A DNA stretch of 44,768 nucleotides from an uncultured Myxococcales bacterium. Lineage in GTDB: Bacteria; Myxococcota_A; UBA9042. The stretch lies in the NCBI GenBank assembly GCA_903883645.1, contig CAISBR010000024.1, positions 1-44,768 on the forward strand. Direction: 5' to 3'. Positions 8,174 to 17,763 of this stretch are shown in pieces; positions within the stretch are counted from its first letter, which is position 1; the number at the start of each line of letters is the position of its first letter. The translations under genes were made by a program, and so were the position numbers. Below the pieces are notes generated by a model, which made no database searches, was not told where the DNA came from, and saw only the letters and a list, made by a program, of their open reading frames with translations.

Positions 8174-9673
8174 ATGCGCCCGAGCTTTGTGAACATGTTC
8201 CGCGGTCAGCAGGCGTTTTCGCTTGCTATTTCAATCTCTTTCGTAGCAGTAGCTTTGGTCTGTAGGCCAGCGCTGGCGCACGAACATCCCGGCCCCGACT
8301 TGCCGGCTGGCGCTACCGCGACCGGCGACGCCAAGCCCTGCGGCGACTGCGACCACGGTGGCAAGGGCAGCGACGCCAAGCCATGCGTCGGCGACTGCGA
8401 GCATGGCGGCAAGGGTGGCGAACACCGCGGCTGCCCGGGTCTCGCCGCGGCCGGCGACGACTGCGACTGCCCCGAGTGCGCCGGCGATCACCATGGACCG
8501 CATGGCGAAAAAGGCGAGCATGGCGAAAAAGGCGAGCACGGCGAAAGAGGCCAGCACGGCGAACACCACGGCATGGGCCCGCACGGCGAGGGTGGTCACA
8601 TGCCGCCGCCGATGTTCGGCCAGCTGCACGGTTGGCTGACGCAGCTGCCGCGGCCCACAGCGCTCATTCAGATGCAAACTGCTGTCTTTACTGGCGATAG
8701 TGCGCAAGTAGCTCGCGGCGATCGGGCCGAGGTTGCGGGGTTTGGCCTGCGCCGCGCCCGCTTGGGTTTCGAAGGAAACGAAGGCCGGCACCTGAGCTAC
8801 GCCCTGTCGGCCGACTTGGCGTCGAACCCGCAGACCAGTGGCGGCAACCTGGGCGAGGCCTGGTTGGCTATGCATGTTGGCCACTTAGAGCTCAAATTGG
8901 GCGCGCAGCACACGCCGTACCTGCAAGAGGCGATGCTGTCGTCGGGCCACCTGGGCCTAGCCGAGCGGTCGTTTAGTGCCAATGCGATGGCGCCCTTCCG
9001 TCAAGTGGGCGCGACCCTGTCGGGTCACTACGATCTGGCCGGCCTCGAGTGGTATGTCGGCTCGTACAATGCGTTTGAGCGAGGCATCAACTTCTACCAA
9101 GGAATCCGCGAGTTCTCGGGCTTTACCGGCAACCGCTTTGGCGGCGTGTCGTTCGTCGGCCGGCTGTCGGCGGCGCCGCTGGGCGCAATGGGCAAGCAAG
9201 TCTTCGATGCTGAGGGCGGCAAACTCCGCTTGGGCATTGGCGTTTCGGGTTACACCAGCGACGCGGGCGCCACGCGCATGAACGGCATGGCCGGCGACCT
9301 GCACGCGAAGTTCATGGGCGCGCACCTGCTGGTGCAGTACCTGCGCGACACGGCGAATCCTAAGGAACAGCCCACGGATACGGCCACCACCACCACGGCG
9401 CTCACCCGCCAGGCCATCACCGCCGAGCTGGGCTACGCCTGGCGCCGCCTAAATGCCGCCGTCCGCTACGAGAAGATCGACCCCGACACCAGCCGCGACG
9501 ACGATCAAGACGGCACGGTGGTCTCGGGCGCGCTGGGCGTGCAGCTACCGGGCGAAAGGATGCGTATTCAGGCGCAGTTCGACCATCGCCAAGAGCCCTA
9601 CGGCCCGACCATCAAGGGCGCGTCGGCGCTGAAGAACGATGTGGCCTTCTTGATGTTCCAACTTTTGCACTAG
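8174..9673 (+). CDS. phosphate-selective-porin-like outer membrane protein with a His/Cys-rich N-terminal arm
   Basis: 499 residues from ATG 8174 (GAGG 5-6 nt upstream; ATG 8156 is a possible alternative). A signal peptide ends near P-A-L-A35. Residues about 36-145 are low complexity: Cys pairs in C-G-D-C-D-H and C-V-G-D-C-E-H units, D-C-D-C-P-E-C, then repeated H-G-E-K-G-E. The remainder is a beta-barrel of the OprO/OprP type: a start near [19 protein letters not shown], and a late D-D-D-Q-D-G loop. It should let anions or small solutes cross the outer membrane. The arm probably binds metal ions in the periplasm, which is inference. It heads a run of genes; the next begins only 10 nt downstream. 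Confidence 0.8.
   Translation: MRPSFVNMFRGQQAFSLAISISFVAVALVCRPALAHEHPGPDLPAGATATGDAKPCGDCDHGGKGSDAKPCVGDCEHGGKGGEHRGCPGLAAAGDDCDCPECAGDHHGPHGEKGEHGEKGEHGERGQHGEHHGMGPHGEGGHMPPPMFGQLHGWLTQLPRPTALIQMQTAVFTGDSAQVARGDRAEVAGFGLRRARLGFEGNEGRHLSYALSADLASNPQTSGGNLGEAWLAMHVGHLELKLGAQHTPYLQEAMLSSGHLGLAERSFSANAMAPFRQVGATLSGHYDLAGLEWYVGSYNAFERGINFYQGIREFSGFTGNRFGGVSFVGRLSAAPLGAMGKQVFDAEGGKLRLGIGVSGYTSDAGATRMNGMAGDLHAKFMGAHLLVQYLRDTANPKEQPTDTATTTTALTRQAITAELGYAWRRLNAAVRYEKIDPDTSRDDDQDGTVVSGALGVQLPGERMRIQAQFDHRQEPYGPTIKGASALKNDVAFLMFQLLH
8501..8572 (+). repeat. 18-bp tandem repeat in the porin arm
   Basis: Four consecutive 18-bp units: the first two are identical (CATGGCGAAAAAGGCGAG) and the next two diverged. 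They encode H-G-E-K-G-E twice, then H-G-E-R-G-Q and H-G-E-H-H-G. Confidence 0.88.
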
Positions 9674-9683
9674 AGGCGCGGGC

Positions 9684-12600
9684 ATGTCGAAGCGCTGCAC
9701 CATCGCCCGGCTCGGGTTACTGCTCATGGCAGTGGCCCTGCTCGCCGGCTGCGACCAACAGGCCAAGGAGCTCCTCCACGCCGGCAAGGCTACTGCGCGC
9801 ACCGACCTGGTGGGCGGCCCGGTAGCCTACGCCGACACGGGCGACTTCATCTTAGAAAACGATAAGGTACGCGTCGCCATCCTGGGCTTTCAGCGCTCGT
9901 GGGGCCCCGGCGTGTTCGGCGGTTCGCTCGTCGATGCCGATATCCGCCGCGACGATCCGCGCTATCCGCCCGGCTATGGCCGCGATAAACTTGCTGAAAT
10001 CTTTCCGTTTGCCAACTTGCTCGTCCCCGCACCGCTCGGCGGCCAAGTCACCGTCGTCAAAGACGGCAGCGACGGCCAAGAGGCGGTGATCCGGGTCGAA
10101 GGCAAGGGCATGTTCATGTTCGAGGCCCTATCGGTACTCGAGACGCAGCGTAAGCTCTTGGCTGGCCTGGGTTATCCCGACGTCCATACGTCGATCGATT
10201 TTCGCACCGACTACCTGCTCAAGCCCGGCGACCAGTTCGTGACGATGCGGACTTGGGTAGCGCTGCGGCCGCGGGCCTCGCAAAGCAATCAAAACAAAGG
10301 ATTCTCAGAGGGCGCTTCGTGCACCAACGACGCGTCGTGCGGCAGCGGCGGCGTGTTGGTCTGCCAGAATATCGGCACAGCGGGCACCGGCACCTGCGGC
10401 TGCAAAAGCTTGGCCGACCAAGGCTGCGGCGGCGAAACCTGCGCCATGGCTCATAATTTCGACGACTTCGGTTGCCAGCAATGCGGCTGCAGCGGCACCG
10501 CGACCATGACCAACACCACGGGCCCTGTCTCCGTTTTCGCAGCGGTATTGGGGCCTAAAAACCCCGGCATCGGCGAGTCAAAGACCAAAGCCGGCGTCGG
10601 CGGCGGCGACTTCGTCTTCTTTGGCAACCAGACCGACATCTTTGTACCCGGCCACGGCTTCGACGAAGAAAAACCGGTGTGGGACGCGCTGTTCAACAAC
10701 GTCGACACTTTTGGCCACCCCCTCGTCTTCGACTTTGTATCGGCGGCCGGCGGCGAGGTCAGCTACGCCTACTACACCAAGAAGCAAGCGGGGCAAGACA
10801 AGGAACCGCAGGTATTGGTTCCCGTTTTCACCTCTGCAGCCACGGCATTTGTCACGGCGGCGGTCAACTGCTCGACCGATCCCAGCGACGACGACAGCTG
10901 CGACAAGGTGCGCGTATTCGAGTACGAGCGCTATCTAGCGATTGGCCAAGGTGATATTGCCAGCGTGTCCGACATTGTGTGGAAGCACCGCGCCACCGCC
11001 ACCGGCACCGTCAAGGGCTATGTGCGCTGGGAGCAGACGGGCCAAGCGGTCGCCAACGCCAGCGTGCACGTGCTGCGCGACCCCGATCCGACCAAGAAGT
11101 GGACGTCGCTGCAAGAGGTGGTCCAGGCCAACCGCGCCATCGATGCCTCGCCGGGCGTGCTCGACTCGGTGGATGCCGATGTGGGCGCAGATACGGTTGA
11201 AGACGGCGCTTTTGAAGCGACTTTGCCCGCGGGCCACTACGTGCTGGTGCCCATGGACCCGCACAAGGTGGTGACGGGCGCGCCGCTGCAGATCGAGGTA
11301 AAAGCCGGCAAAACCAATGTAGTGGTGCCGAGTTTGCCGGCGCCCGCGCGGCTGCGGGTCAAGGCCCTAGACAGCCAAGGCAGTGCCCTGCCCGCCAAGG
11401 CGACGGTGGTCCGGCTGGGCAGCGACGGCAAGCCGCTTTTCCGCGATGGCGGCCGTCTACCCTATTTTGGCCAAGGTCGCCTGGGTATCGGCATCGAGCG
11501 GCTGGCGTTCGGCATGGACGGCTCGTTTGATTTGCCCATCCAAGCAGGCACTTATCGCCTCGTCGTGTCGCACGGCATCGAGTGGTCGGTGGCGGACCAA
11601 GTGGTGACGCTAAAGCCCGGCGAGGAGCGCTCGCTCAAGGTCAGTCTGGCGCACGAAGTGGATACAACGGGTTGGCTTTCTACGGATTTCCACCTGCACG
11701 CCGAGCCGAGCTTCGACTCGGGGATGCCGCTGGGCGACCGGGTGCAGACCATCGCCGCCGAGGGCGTGGACTACGTGGCCTCGACCGACCACGACGTGCT
11801 GAGCGACTACGTGCCATTCCTGCGCAAATTCAACCTGGACCAGTGGCTCAAGGCGGTGGTGGGTTCCGAAGTGAGCACGCTCGAGATCGGCCACTACATC
11901 GGTTTCCCGCTCAAATACAACCAGGTCGAGGTGGCGGGTCAGCCGCACAACGCGGTGCCGTCGCACGGTAGCGTCGACTGGTACTGCACGCCGTCGAACG
12001 ACCTGTTGAAGAAGATTCTGGCGAGCTCGGGTATGGATGGCGGGCAAGCTAGCACAATCATTGCACATCCGCGCGATGGCTTCTTGGGCTGGCTCGATCA
12101 GGCGGGCGTCAATGCCTACAGCCTGACGCGCACGCTGTCGCTGATGGAGCAGAACAACCCCGTGTTGCGCACGGTGGCCTGCGACCAAGATGCGATGGAA
12201 GTGTTCAACGGCAAGCGCTTCGACATGACGCATACGGCGACGGTCAAAGAAGTGCAGCTGTTTTCGAGGTGTTTGAAGCGGATCGACGACGCAGGCGTGA
12301 CGGGCAACACCGTCGACGCGGCTAGTGCGCGCGAAGTGATGAAGGTGGCTTGCCCCGAGCTTGCCGATCGCGGTCTGCAAAATGTGGTGACATTTGAAGG
12401 GGTTGATTCGTGCCCGGCCGACGAAGACATCACCACCTGCAAGATGCGCTACCGCATGGCCTTGGCCGCGATTAGCGCCGGCGATATCAATACCCGCACG
12501 CCCGAAGAACAGGCGGCGTGGATGGCCGAGGGCCAGAGCCTGCCGAGCGGCGCCACCGAGCAAACCTCGGACACAGCGCTGAGTGCCTTGAAACCTTTGT

Positions 12601-13595
12601 GTGATTTTGACCCGGCCAAGCTGAGCCAGCCGTTCGAGACCGCTGTGCCACCTGCCAGCTGGAACCGCCCGTGCGGCCGCCGCGACGGCGTGCTCAGCGA
12701 CTACTTCCGCTTCTTAGAGCACGGCTACGTGCGCGGCATCGTGGGCGGCTCGGATAGCCATGGCTACAAGCAAGAGCCAGGACTTCCCCGCACTTACATT
12801 CGGTCGAACACCGATGCGCCGAGCAACGTGGACCCGCAGACGGTGGGCGAGAGCCTGCGCGGCAGCCATACCGTGCCCAGCTACGGGCCATTTATCGATG
12901 TAAAGGTGCTGGGCGGCGGGCCGGGCGATACGGTCAAGGCGACGGCGGGCCAGAAGCTGAAAGTACACGTAAAGGTGCAGACTGCTTCGTGGTTTGGCGT
13001 GGATCGGGTCGAGGTCTACTTGAACGGCCAGGTGGCGCAGGCGTTTGACTTGGCGGTCGATGCCAGCCGCGTCGTAGACTTTGACAAGGATGTGGAACTC
13101 GATGTTCCCACGCGCGATTCGCACATTGTGGTGGTGGCGCTGGGCGCGCAGCCGGGCTCGTGGATGCGGCCGGTGTACCTGGATGTGCCGTTTGGCGAGC
13201 TGCAGCTGGCGCGGGTGGCCTCGATCGCTTTCTCTTCGCTGCTGGGCTCGCTGGCCAAGACGGTGTTTCCGCCACCGGCGCGAATTCCCGATTTCTTCCC
13301 GGTATTTCCGATGGCGATCTCGTCGGCGGTGCTGGTCGATGTGGGCGGCGACGGTAAGTACGATGCGCCCCTGCCGCTGCCCGCCTTCTGTTCGCCGCAG
13401 TGCGATGCCACCACCGGCGAGATCCAGGATGCGGGCTACAGCGCGCAGGGCAAGAAGCGGAAGTGCTCAGACTTGCAGTCAAACTACAAGTGCCTGACCC
13501 CAGAGAACCGCTGCGGCGTCGATGTGCCGGGCGTGTGCAACATCTATAGCGAGCAAAAGGCCGGCGCACTGCGGTCACTGCTCGGAACCCACTAA
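9684..13595 (+). CDS. large lipoprotein with PHP-type metallophosphoesterase domain
   Basis: 1303 residues. A lipoprotein signal ends at L-A-G-C23, followed by Asp; in E. coli Asp at +2 keeps lipoproteins in the inner membrane, which may not hold here. An N-terminal beta-rich region (about 30-430) carries a Cys-rich insert (about 210-270). It is followed by a carboxypeptidase-regulatory-like beta-sandwich (A-T-G-T-V-K-G-Y-V-R-W start, about 435-530). The PHP domain has its metal ligands in order: H670-L-H672, D702-H703-D704 in S-T-D-H-D, a His near 795 in I-I-A-H-P-R-D-G, and D1024-S-H1026 in G-G-S-D-S-H. A Cys-rich tail ends the protein. The PHP layout resembles CehA/McbA-like secreted hydrolases; the substrate is unknown. 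It starts 10 nt after the porin, so the two are probably cotranscribed. Confidence 0.82.
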   Translation: MSKRCTIARLGLLLMAVALLAGCDQQAKELLHAGKATARTDLVGGPVAYADTGDFILENDKVRVAILGFQRSWGPGVFGGSLVDADIRRDDPRYPPGYGRDKLAEIFPFANLLVPAPLGGQVTVVKDGSDGQEAVIRVEGKGMFMFEALSVLETQRKLLAGLGYPDVHTSIDFRTDYLLKPGDQFVTMRTWVALRPRASQSNQNKGFSEGASCTNDASCGSGGVLVCQNIGTAGTGTCGCKSLADQGCGGETCAMAHNFDDFGCQQCGCSGTATMTNTTGPVSVFAAVLGPKNPGIGESKTKAGVGGGDFVFFGNQTDIFVPGHGFDEEKPVWDALFNNVDTFGHPLVFDFVSAAGGEVSYAYYTKKQAGQDKEPQVLVPVFTSAATAFVTAAVNCSTDPSDDDSCDKVRVFEYERYLAIGQGDIASVSDIVWKHRATATGTVKGYVRWEQTGQAVANASVHVLRDPDPTKKWTSLQEVVQANRAIDASPGVLDSVDADVGADTVEDGAFEATLPAGHYVLVPMDPHKVVTGAPLQIEVKAGKTNVVVPSLPAPARLRVKALDSQGSALPAKATVVRLGSDGKPLFRDGGRLPYFGQGRLGIGIERLAFGMDGSFDLPIQAGTYRLVVSHGIEWSVADQVVTLKPGEERSLKVSLAHEVDTTGWLSTDFHLHAEPSFDSGMPLGDRVQTIAAEGVDYVASTDHDVLSDYVPFLRKFNLDQWLKAVVGSEVSTLEIGHYIGFPLKYNQVEVAGQPHNAVPSHGSVDWYCTPSNDLLKKILASSGMDGGQASTIIAHPRDGFLGWLDQAGVNAYSLTRTLSLMEQNNPVLRTVACDQDAMEVFNGKRFDMTHTATVKEVQLFSRCLKRIDDAGVTGNTVDAASAREVMKVACPELADRGLQNVVTFEGVDSCPADEDITTCKMRYRMALAAISAGDINTRTPEEQAAWMAEGQSLPSGATEQTSDTALSALKPLCDFDPAKLSQPFETAVPPASWNRPCGRRDGVLSDYFRFLEHGYVRGIVGGSDSHGYKQEPGLPRTYIRSNTDAPSNVDPQTVGESLRGSHTVPSYGPFIDVKVLGGGPGDTVKATAGQKLKVHVKVQTASWFGVDRVEVYLNGQVAQAFDLAVDASRVVDFDKDVELDVPTRDSHIVVVALGAQPGSWMRPVYLDVPFGELQLARVASIAFSSLLGSLAKTVFPPPARIPDFFPVFPMAISSAVLVDVGGDGKYDAPLPLPAFCSPQCDATTGEIQDAGYSAQGKKRKCSDLQSNYKCLTPENRCGVDVPGVCNIYSEQKAGALRSLLGTH

Positions 13596-13616
13596 AACAA
13601 CTGCTGGAGTAGCGGC

Positions 13617-13874
13617 GTGGCCACGAGCGACAAGCCCAACCCCGACCTTGAGACCGTGCTATCGGGCGATACCCTGCCCGACGAAGCGCTGCTCAAGCGG
13701 GCCGAGGAAAAGCCGCCACTTTACCGGGCGTTTCGCACGGCGATGTACGTGGGCTACATGATCGTGGTGGTGTGGCTGGTGGCGGGCATCGTCGTCGGTG
13801 CCTGGGGCGCAGTGTGGGGCGTGCAGGGCAAGCAGATCCAGGCGCGCGAAACAGCGAGTAAAACCAAGAACTAA
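13617..13874 (+). CDS. small single-helix membrane protein
   Basis: 85 residues from GTG at 13617, with GGAG 7 nt upstream. An acidic N-terminal half (about 1-40) is followed by one membrane helix (about 43-68, Val/Gly/Trp-rich) and a short Lys/Gln/Thr tail. It lies 21 nt after the PHP lipoprotein and 22 nt before the SDR, so it is almost certainly part of the same transcript. No family recognised. It could anchor or assemble the neighbouring envelope proteins, which is inference from position only. Confidence 0.7.
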   Translation: MATSDKPNPDLETVLSGDTLPDEALLKRAEEKPPLYRAFRTAMYVGYMIVVVWLVAGIVVGAWGAVWGVQGKQIQARETASKTKN

Positions 13875-13896
13875 GCTGAGTTTGGGGGCACTCATC

Positions 13897-14721
13897 ATGG
13901 CCATGTCGACGGTACGACTGCCGCAAGGCGAGCTAGAAAAAGCGCTGGCGGCGCGACCCAAGCACGTGTTTATCGCCGGTGCGTCGCGCGGCATTGGCGA
14001 GGCTACGGCCCGGCTACTGGGCGAAGAACGCAACTATCGCCTAACCTTAGCCGCCCGCTCGTACAACCGCTGCCTGGGCGTCGCCATGGACATCGGCACC
14101 GAGCGCGCCAACGGCCTGCGCATGGACCTTTTAGACGAGCGCAGCATCGACGAAGCGGTGGTCTCGGCCGAGAGCCGCTTTGGCCCCATCGACGTGCTGA
14201 TCCTCAACGCCGGCATCAACTTGCCCACGGCGGTCGACGACCTGTCGGTCACGGCGCGCAATGCCTTTAAGCAAGTGCTGTATATCAATGTAATCGGTAC
14301 GTTTTATCTGGCGCAGCTGGTGGCACAGCACATGCCGCAGAACGGCCGCATCCTGTTTGTGGGCAGCGTGATGGCGCGGATGGGCGGCGCGGGCTCGGCG
14401 GGCTATGTGGCTAGTAAGCACGCGATTCTAGGGCTAGTTCGCACCATGGCGCACGAGCTGGGGCCGCGGGGCATTCGCGTCAACGCCATCAATCCCGGCT
14501 GGGTCGACACGCAGATGGCCAACGAAGTGCTGACGCGCATGGCCACCGAGCGCGGCGTGACACTACAGCAGCAGACCAGCGAGATGCTGAGCGGGCAACC
14601 GATTAAGCGCATGGCCAAGCCGCAAGAGGTGGCTAGCTACCTGAAATTCTTGATGGGCCCCGGCGGCGACTGTGTGACCGGCCAGGGCATCGACCTGTCG
14701 TGCGGCTCTGTGATGATCTAA
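13897..14721 (+). CDS. short-chain dehydrogenase/reductase (FabG-like SDR)
   Basis: 274 residues from ATG 13897, after a G-rich stretch; ATG 13903 is equally possible. Classical SDR features: G28-A-S-R-G-I-G34 cofactor motif, N-A-G near 104-106, catalytic S157, Y170 and K174 (Y-V-A-S-K), then I-N-P-G-W-V-D-T, and the D-C-V-T-G-Q-G-I-D-L-S-C-G end. It is a soluble NAD(P)-dependent alcohol/ketone oxidoreductase; the substrate cannot be read from sequence. Lying between envelope proteins and a transporter, it may act on whatever the transporter brings in. Confidence 0.88.
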   Translation: MAMSTVRLPQGELEKALAARPKHVFIAGASRGIGEATARLLGEERNYRLTLAARSYNRCLGVAMDIGTERANGLRMDLLDERSIDEAVVSAESRFGPIDVLILNAGINLPTAVDDLSVTARNAFKQVLYINVIGTFYLAQLVAQHMPQNGRILFVGSVMARMGGAGSAGYVASKHAILGLVRTMAHELGPRGIRVNAINPGWVDTQMANEVLTRMATERGVTLQQQTSEMLSGQPIKRMAKPQEVASYLKFLMGPGGDCVTGQGIDLSCGSVMI

Positions 14722-14771
14722 GCGAGATGACCTAGCCGTTTCCTTCCTCTTTTTCGATAGATAGGACCCAC

Positions 14772-16655
14772 ATGAGCACCGCCGCTGAACTCGATACCGG
14801 CAAGAAGCCGAGCTGGCTCGTCCAGTACTTCTTGGATTTTAAGGTCCTGAAAGACAACCCGATGGCATTTTGGATCGTGCAGCTGATCAATCTGCTCGAT
14901 TCGATTGCCTATTTTGCCATGCTCGGCGTGGTGACGCTGTTTTTGACCCAGACCATCGGCCAAGACAAGGTGACCACCGGCTACATCGTGACCGTGTTTA
15001 CCACGCTGATTACGGTGTCGCTGTTCATCGCGGGCTTTGTGACCGACGCGTTCGGCATCAAGAAGTCGCTGCTGCTGGCCCAGGGCGTGCACCTGATATC
15101 CCGGGTGATTATTGCGGTTTGCGGGCTGCTTACCGACCTGCCCGGGCGCGGCTGGATCGTGGCGGTCGCGCTGGTGCTGTCGGCCCCGGGCGCGGCGATG
15201 ACGCAGACGGTGTTCCAGGCGGCCAACAAGCGGCTGTCGTCGCGCAAGAGCCGCTCGGCGTCGTTCAACATCTGGTATCTTATCATGAATATCGGAGCCA
15301 TGCTGGGCGGGCTGTCGATCGATCTTGTGCGCAAGGATCTGAAGGTCTCGCTGGCCTGGATCTTTGTGATGGGTGCGATCACCGCGGGATTAAACGTGAT
15401 TGCCACGACGGCGGCGGTGCGGCAGACGGCCCAGGTGCGCGGCGATGGCGAAGACGAAGAAGTGGTCGAAGAGCACAAAAAGCCCAAGGGCGGCATGGGG
15501 ATGCTGAAAGAGCTGGTGCGCGACACGGCGTTTTGGCGCTTTATCGTGCTGATGGTGGCGGTGCTGGGCGTGCGCGCGGTGTTCGCCTACATGTACCTGC
15601 TGATGCCGCAGTACTGGGTTGAAGTCATTGAACAAACGGGCAGTGCCAAGACCGACCAGGGGTTGCTGCAGGCGATCAACCCGATCCTGATTGTGGGCGG
15701 CCTGATCCTGTTCATCCCCATCGCCAACCGCTTCAATGTGTTCAAGATGTTGGTGACTGGCGCGGCGATTAGCGCACTGTCGCTGATTATCATGGTGCTG
15801 CCGTGGCAGTGGTTTGGGCCGACGATGGCGCAGGGCTACTTTGCCATGTCGGTGCTGATGCTGGTGGTGCTGTCGCTGGGCGAGCTGATCTGGAGCCCGA
15901 AACTTACGGAATACACAGCGGCAATTGCGCCGCACGGCCAAGAGGGCACCTACTTGGGGCTGTCGATGGTGCCGTGGTTTGCGGCCAAGTTGGTGGTCAG
16001 CGGCCTGTCGGGGCACATGCTCAACCGCTGGGTGCCCGAGGGGCGCGGCATGGAAGTGCTGTGTTCAGGCGAGGTTCCGTTCTGGAATACCCCCGAGGCG
16101 ATGTGGACGGTGCTGGCGGTCTGGGCCTTTGCGGGTCCGGTAGTGGCCCAGCTGTTTAGTGGCTGGCTGACGCGCGGCGCGGACCTGGCGCCGGCCGAGC
16201 CGGGAACGCCGGAGTCGGCGAAGAAATTCCGCCTGATGTCGGTGGCTTTTGGCGTGGTGGCGCTGGCGGGCATGGGCTGGTTCTTTAATCACAACGTGAC
16301 GTTGACGCAGAAGAACTTTGTCAGCGCCGACGGCAAGGTGGCGGGCGGCCAGATTCGCAGCGAAAAAGAAGCGATTGCATGCGGTTGCTGGCAGGTCGAC
16401 CACAAGTCGGTGGGCGGCAAGCTGTGCAAGGCTGCGCAACCTGCCGATGTGAAAGATAAAGCTGGCGAGGAGTGGCACGCCAAGTGCTTGGCCAGCTGGT
16501 TCGAAGGGCCACAGAAGAAGTGCCAAGAGCTGTGCAAAGACAGCAAGATGGCTGAGCGCAAAGAGTGCCACGAGTGTGCCGAGCTGGGTGCGAATTCGCC
16601 GGCTGCACCGGCCACGGCCAACCTGTGTGTCGAGCGGGTCACGAACCTGGAATAG
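14772..16655 (+). CDS. MFS transporter (POT/peptide-transporter-like) with Cys-rich C-terminal tail
   Basis: 627 residues; ATG 14772 with AGGA 5 nt upstream. A long polytopic core of about 12-14 helices (residues 30-480) has a G-F-V-T-D-A-F-G-I-K-K loop like the MFS G-x-x-x-D-x-x-G-R/K-K motif. The overall layout resembles the proton-dependent oligopeptide transporter group, but the ExxER signature of true POTs in helix 1 is absent. After an apparent extra helix (about 488-505) comes a hydrophilic tail (about 510-627) with nine Cys, including C-G-C-W and C-H-E-C. By helix order the tail could be periplasmic; this is uncertain. The gene is followed 6 nt later by the aldolase. Confidence 0.82.
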   Translation: MSTAAELDTGKKPSWLVQYFLDFKVLKDNPMAFWIVQLINLLDSIAYFAMLGVVTLFLTQTIGQDKVTTGYIVTVFTTLITVSLFIAGFVTDAFGIKKSLLLAQGVHLISRVIIAVCGLLTDLPGRGWIVAVALVLSAPGAAMTQTVFQAANKRLSSRKSRSASFNIWYLIMNIGAMLGGLSIDLVRKDLKVSLAWIFVMGAITAGLNVIATTAAVRQTAQVRGDGEDEEVVEEHKKPKGGMGMLKELVRDTAFWRFIVLMVAVLGVRAVFAYMYLLMPQYWVEVIEQTGSAKTDQGLLQAINPILIVGGLILFIPIANRFNVFKMLVTGAAISALSLIIMVLPWQWFGPTMAQGYFAMSVLMLVVLSLGELIWSPKLTEYTAAIAPHGQEGTYLGLSMVPWFAAKLVVSGLSGHMLNRWVPEGRGMEVLCSGEVPFWNTPEAMWTVLAVWAFAGPVVAQLFSGWLTRGADLAPAEPGTPESAKKFRLMSVAFGVVALAGMGWFFNHNVTLTQKNFVSADGKVAGGQIRSEKEAIACGCWQVDHKSVGGKLCKAAQPADVKDKAGEEWHAKCLASWFEGPQKKCQELCKDSKMAERKECHECAELGANSPAAPATANLCVERVTNLE

Positions 16656-16661
16656 AGCTTC

Positions 16662-17723
16662 ATGAACAATTTTGTGGATCTGCGCAGCGACACGGTCACT
16701 AGGCCCACGCCGGCGATGCTGGCCGCGATGATGGCGGCCCCGCTGGGCGACGACGTGTTTGGCGACGACCCGACCGTCTTGGCACTGCAAGAGCGGGTTG
16801 CGGCGTTTTTGGGTAAAGAAGTCGCGCTGTTCGTACCCTCGGGCACCATGGCGAACCAGCTGGCGGTGCGCGTGCATTGCCGGCCGGGCGACGAGGCGAT
16901 CGTGCATTCGGGCTGTCATATTCACAACTTCGAGGGCGGTGCCGCGGCGGCGATCTCGGGGGTGACGCTGCGGACGCTGAATTCAGCAGACGGCACGCTC
17001 GATCCGCGCGAGGTCGCGGTGCAGATCCATGGCGACGACGATCCGCACCTGTCGCCCACCCGTTTGATTTGCTTTGAGAATACCCACAATGCTTGCGGTG
17101 GCGTGGTGGTGCCGCAGCACAACATTCGCGAGGTGGCGCTGCTTGCCCAAGCGAGCGGCGTGGCGCTGCACCTAGACGGGGCGCGCCTGTGCAATGCGGC
17201 GGTGGCGACGGGCCTAGAGCCGGCGGTGCTGGCTGCGCCCTTCGCGACCGTGTCGATGTGCTTTAGCAAGGGCCTGGGCGCGCCGGTGGGCAGCGTGCTG
17301 GCGGGTCCTAAGCCGCTGATCGACGAGGCGAAACGTTGGCGCAAGCGCCTGGGCGGCGGCATGCGGCAGGCCGGCATTCTGGCGGCGGCGGGCCTGCACG
17401 CGCTAGACCACCATGTGGCGCGGCTGGCCGACGACCACCGCCGGGCCAAGACGCTAGCGCTGGCGATTGCCGATACGCCGGGGCTGCAAGTCAACCTGGC
17501 GAACGTGCAGACGAATCTGGTGTTCTTTGACCTGGATCCAAGCCATCCGCTGGCGGCGAAGCCTAGCGAGGGGCGGCTGGAGCTGATTCGGCGGGCGCGG
17601 CAAGCGGGGGTGCTGCTGTCGGGCGGGCCGTATCGGCTGCGGGCGGTGACGCACCTAGACGTAGACGACCCGGGGATTGAGCGCGCGATTGCGGTGTTGC
17701 GGCAGGTGCTGGCGACGGCGTAG
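16662..17723 (+). CDS. ltaE: low-specificity L-threonine aldolase
   Basis: 353 residues. A PLP enzyme that splits L-threonine and related beta-hydroxy amino acids to glycine and an aldehyde. Evidence: an N-terminal [11 protein letters not shown] block diagnostic of the family, [22 protein letters not shown]172-G-A-R (Asp to the PLP nitrogen) and F-S-K203-G-L-G-A-P-V-G-S (Schiff-base Lys). Length fits the family. It begins 6 nt after the transporter stop, which ties it to uptake of an amino acid or peptide. Confidence 0.93.
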   Translation: MNNFVDLRSDTVTRPTPAMLAAMMAAPLGDDVFGDDPTVLALQERVAAFLGKEVALFVPSGTMANQLAVRVHCRPGDEAIVHSGCHIHNFEGGAAAAISGVTLRTLNSADGTLDPREVAVQIHGDDDPHLSPTRLICFENTHNACGGVVVPQHNIREVALLAQASGVALHLDGARLCNAAVATGLEPAVLAAPFATVSMCFSKGLGAPVGSVLAGPKPLIDEAKRWRKRLGGGMRQAGILAAAGLHALDHHVARLADDHRRAKTLALAIADTPGLQVNLANVQTNLVFFDLDPSHPLAAKPSEGRLELIRRARQAGVLLSGGPYRLRAVTHLDVDDPGIERAIAVLRQVLATA

Positions 17724-17763
17724 CTGCGGTGCCGCGACCCGGCCAATGCGACAAAAGAGAAGA

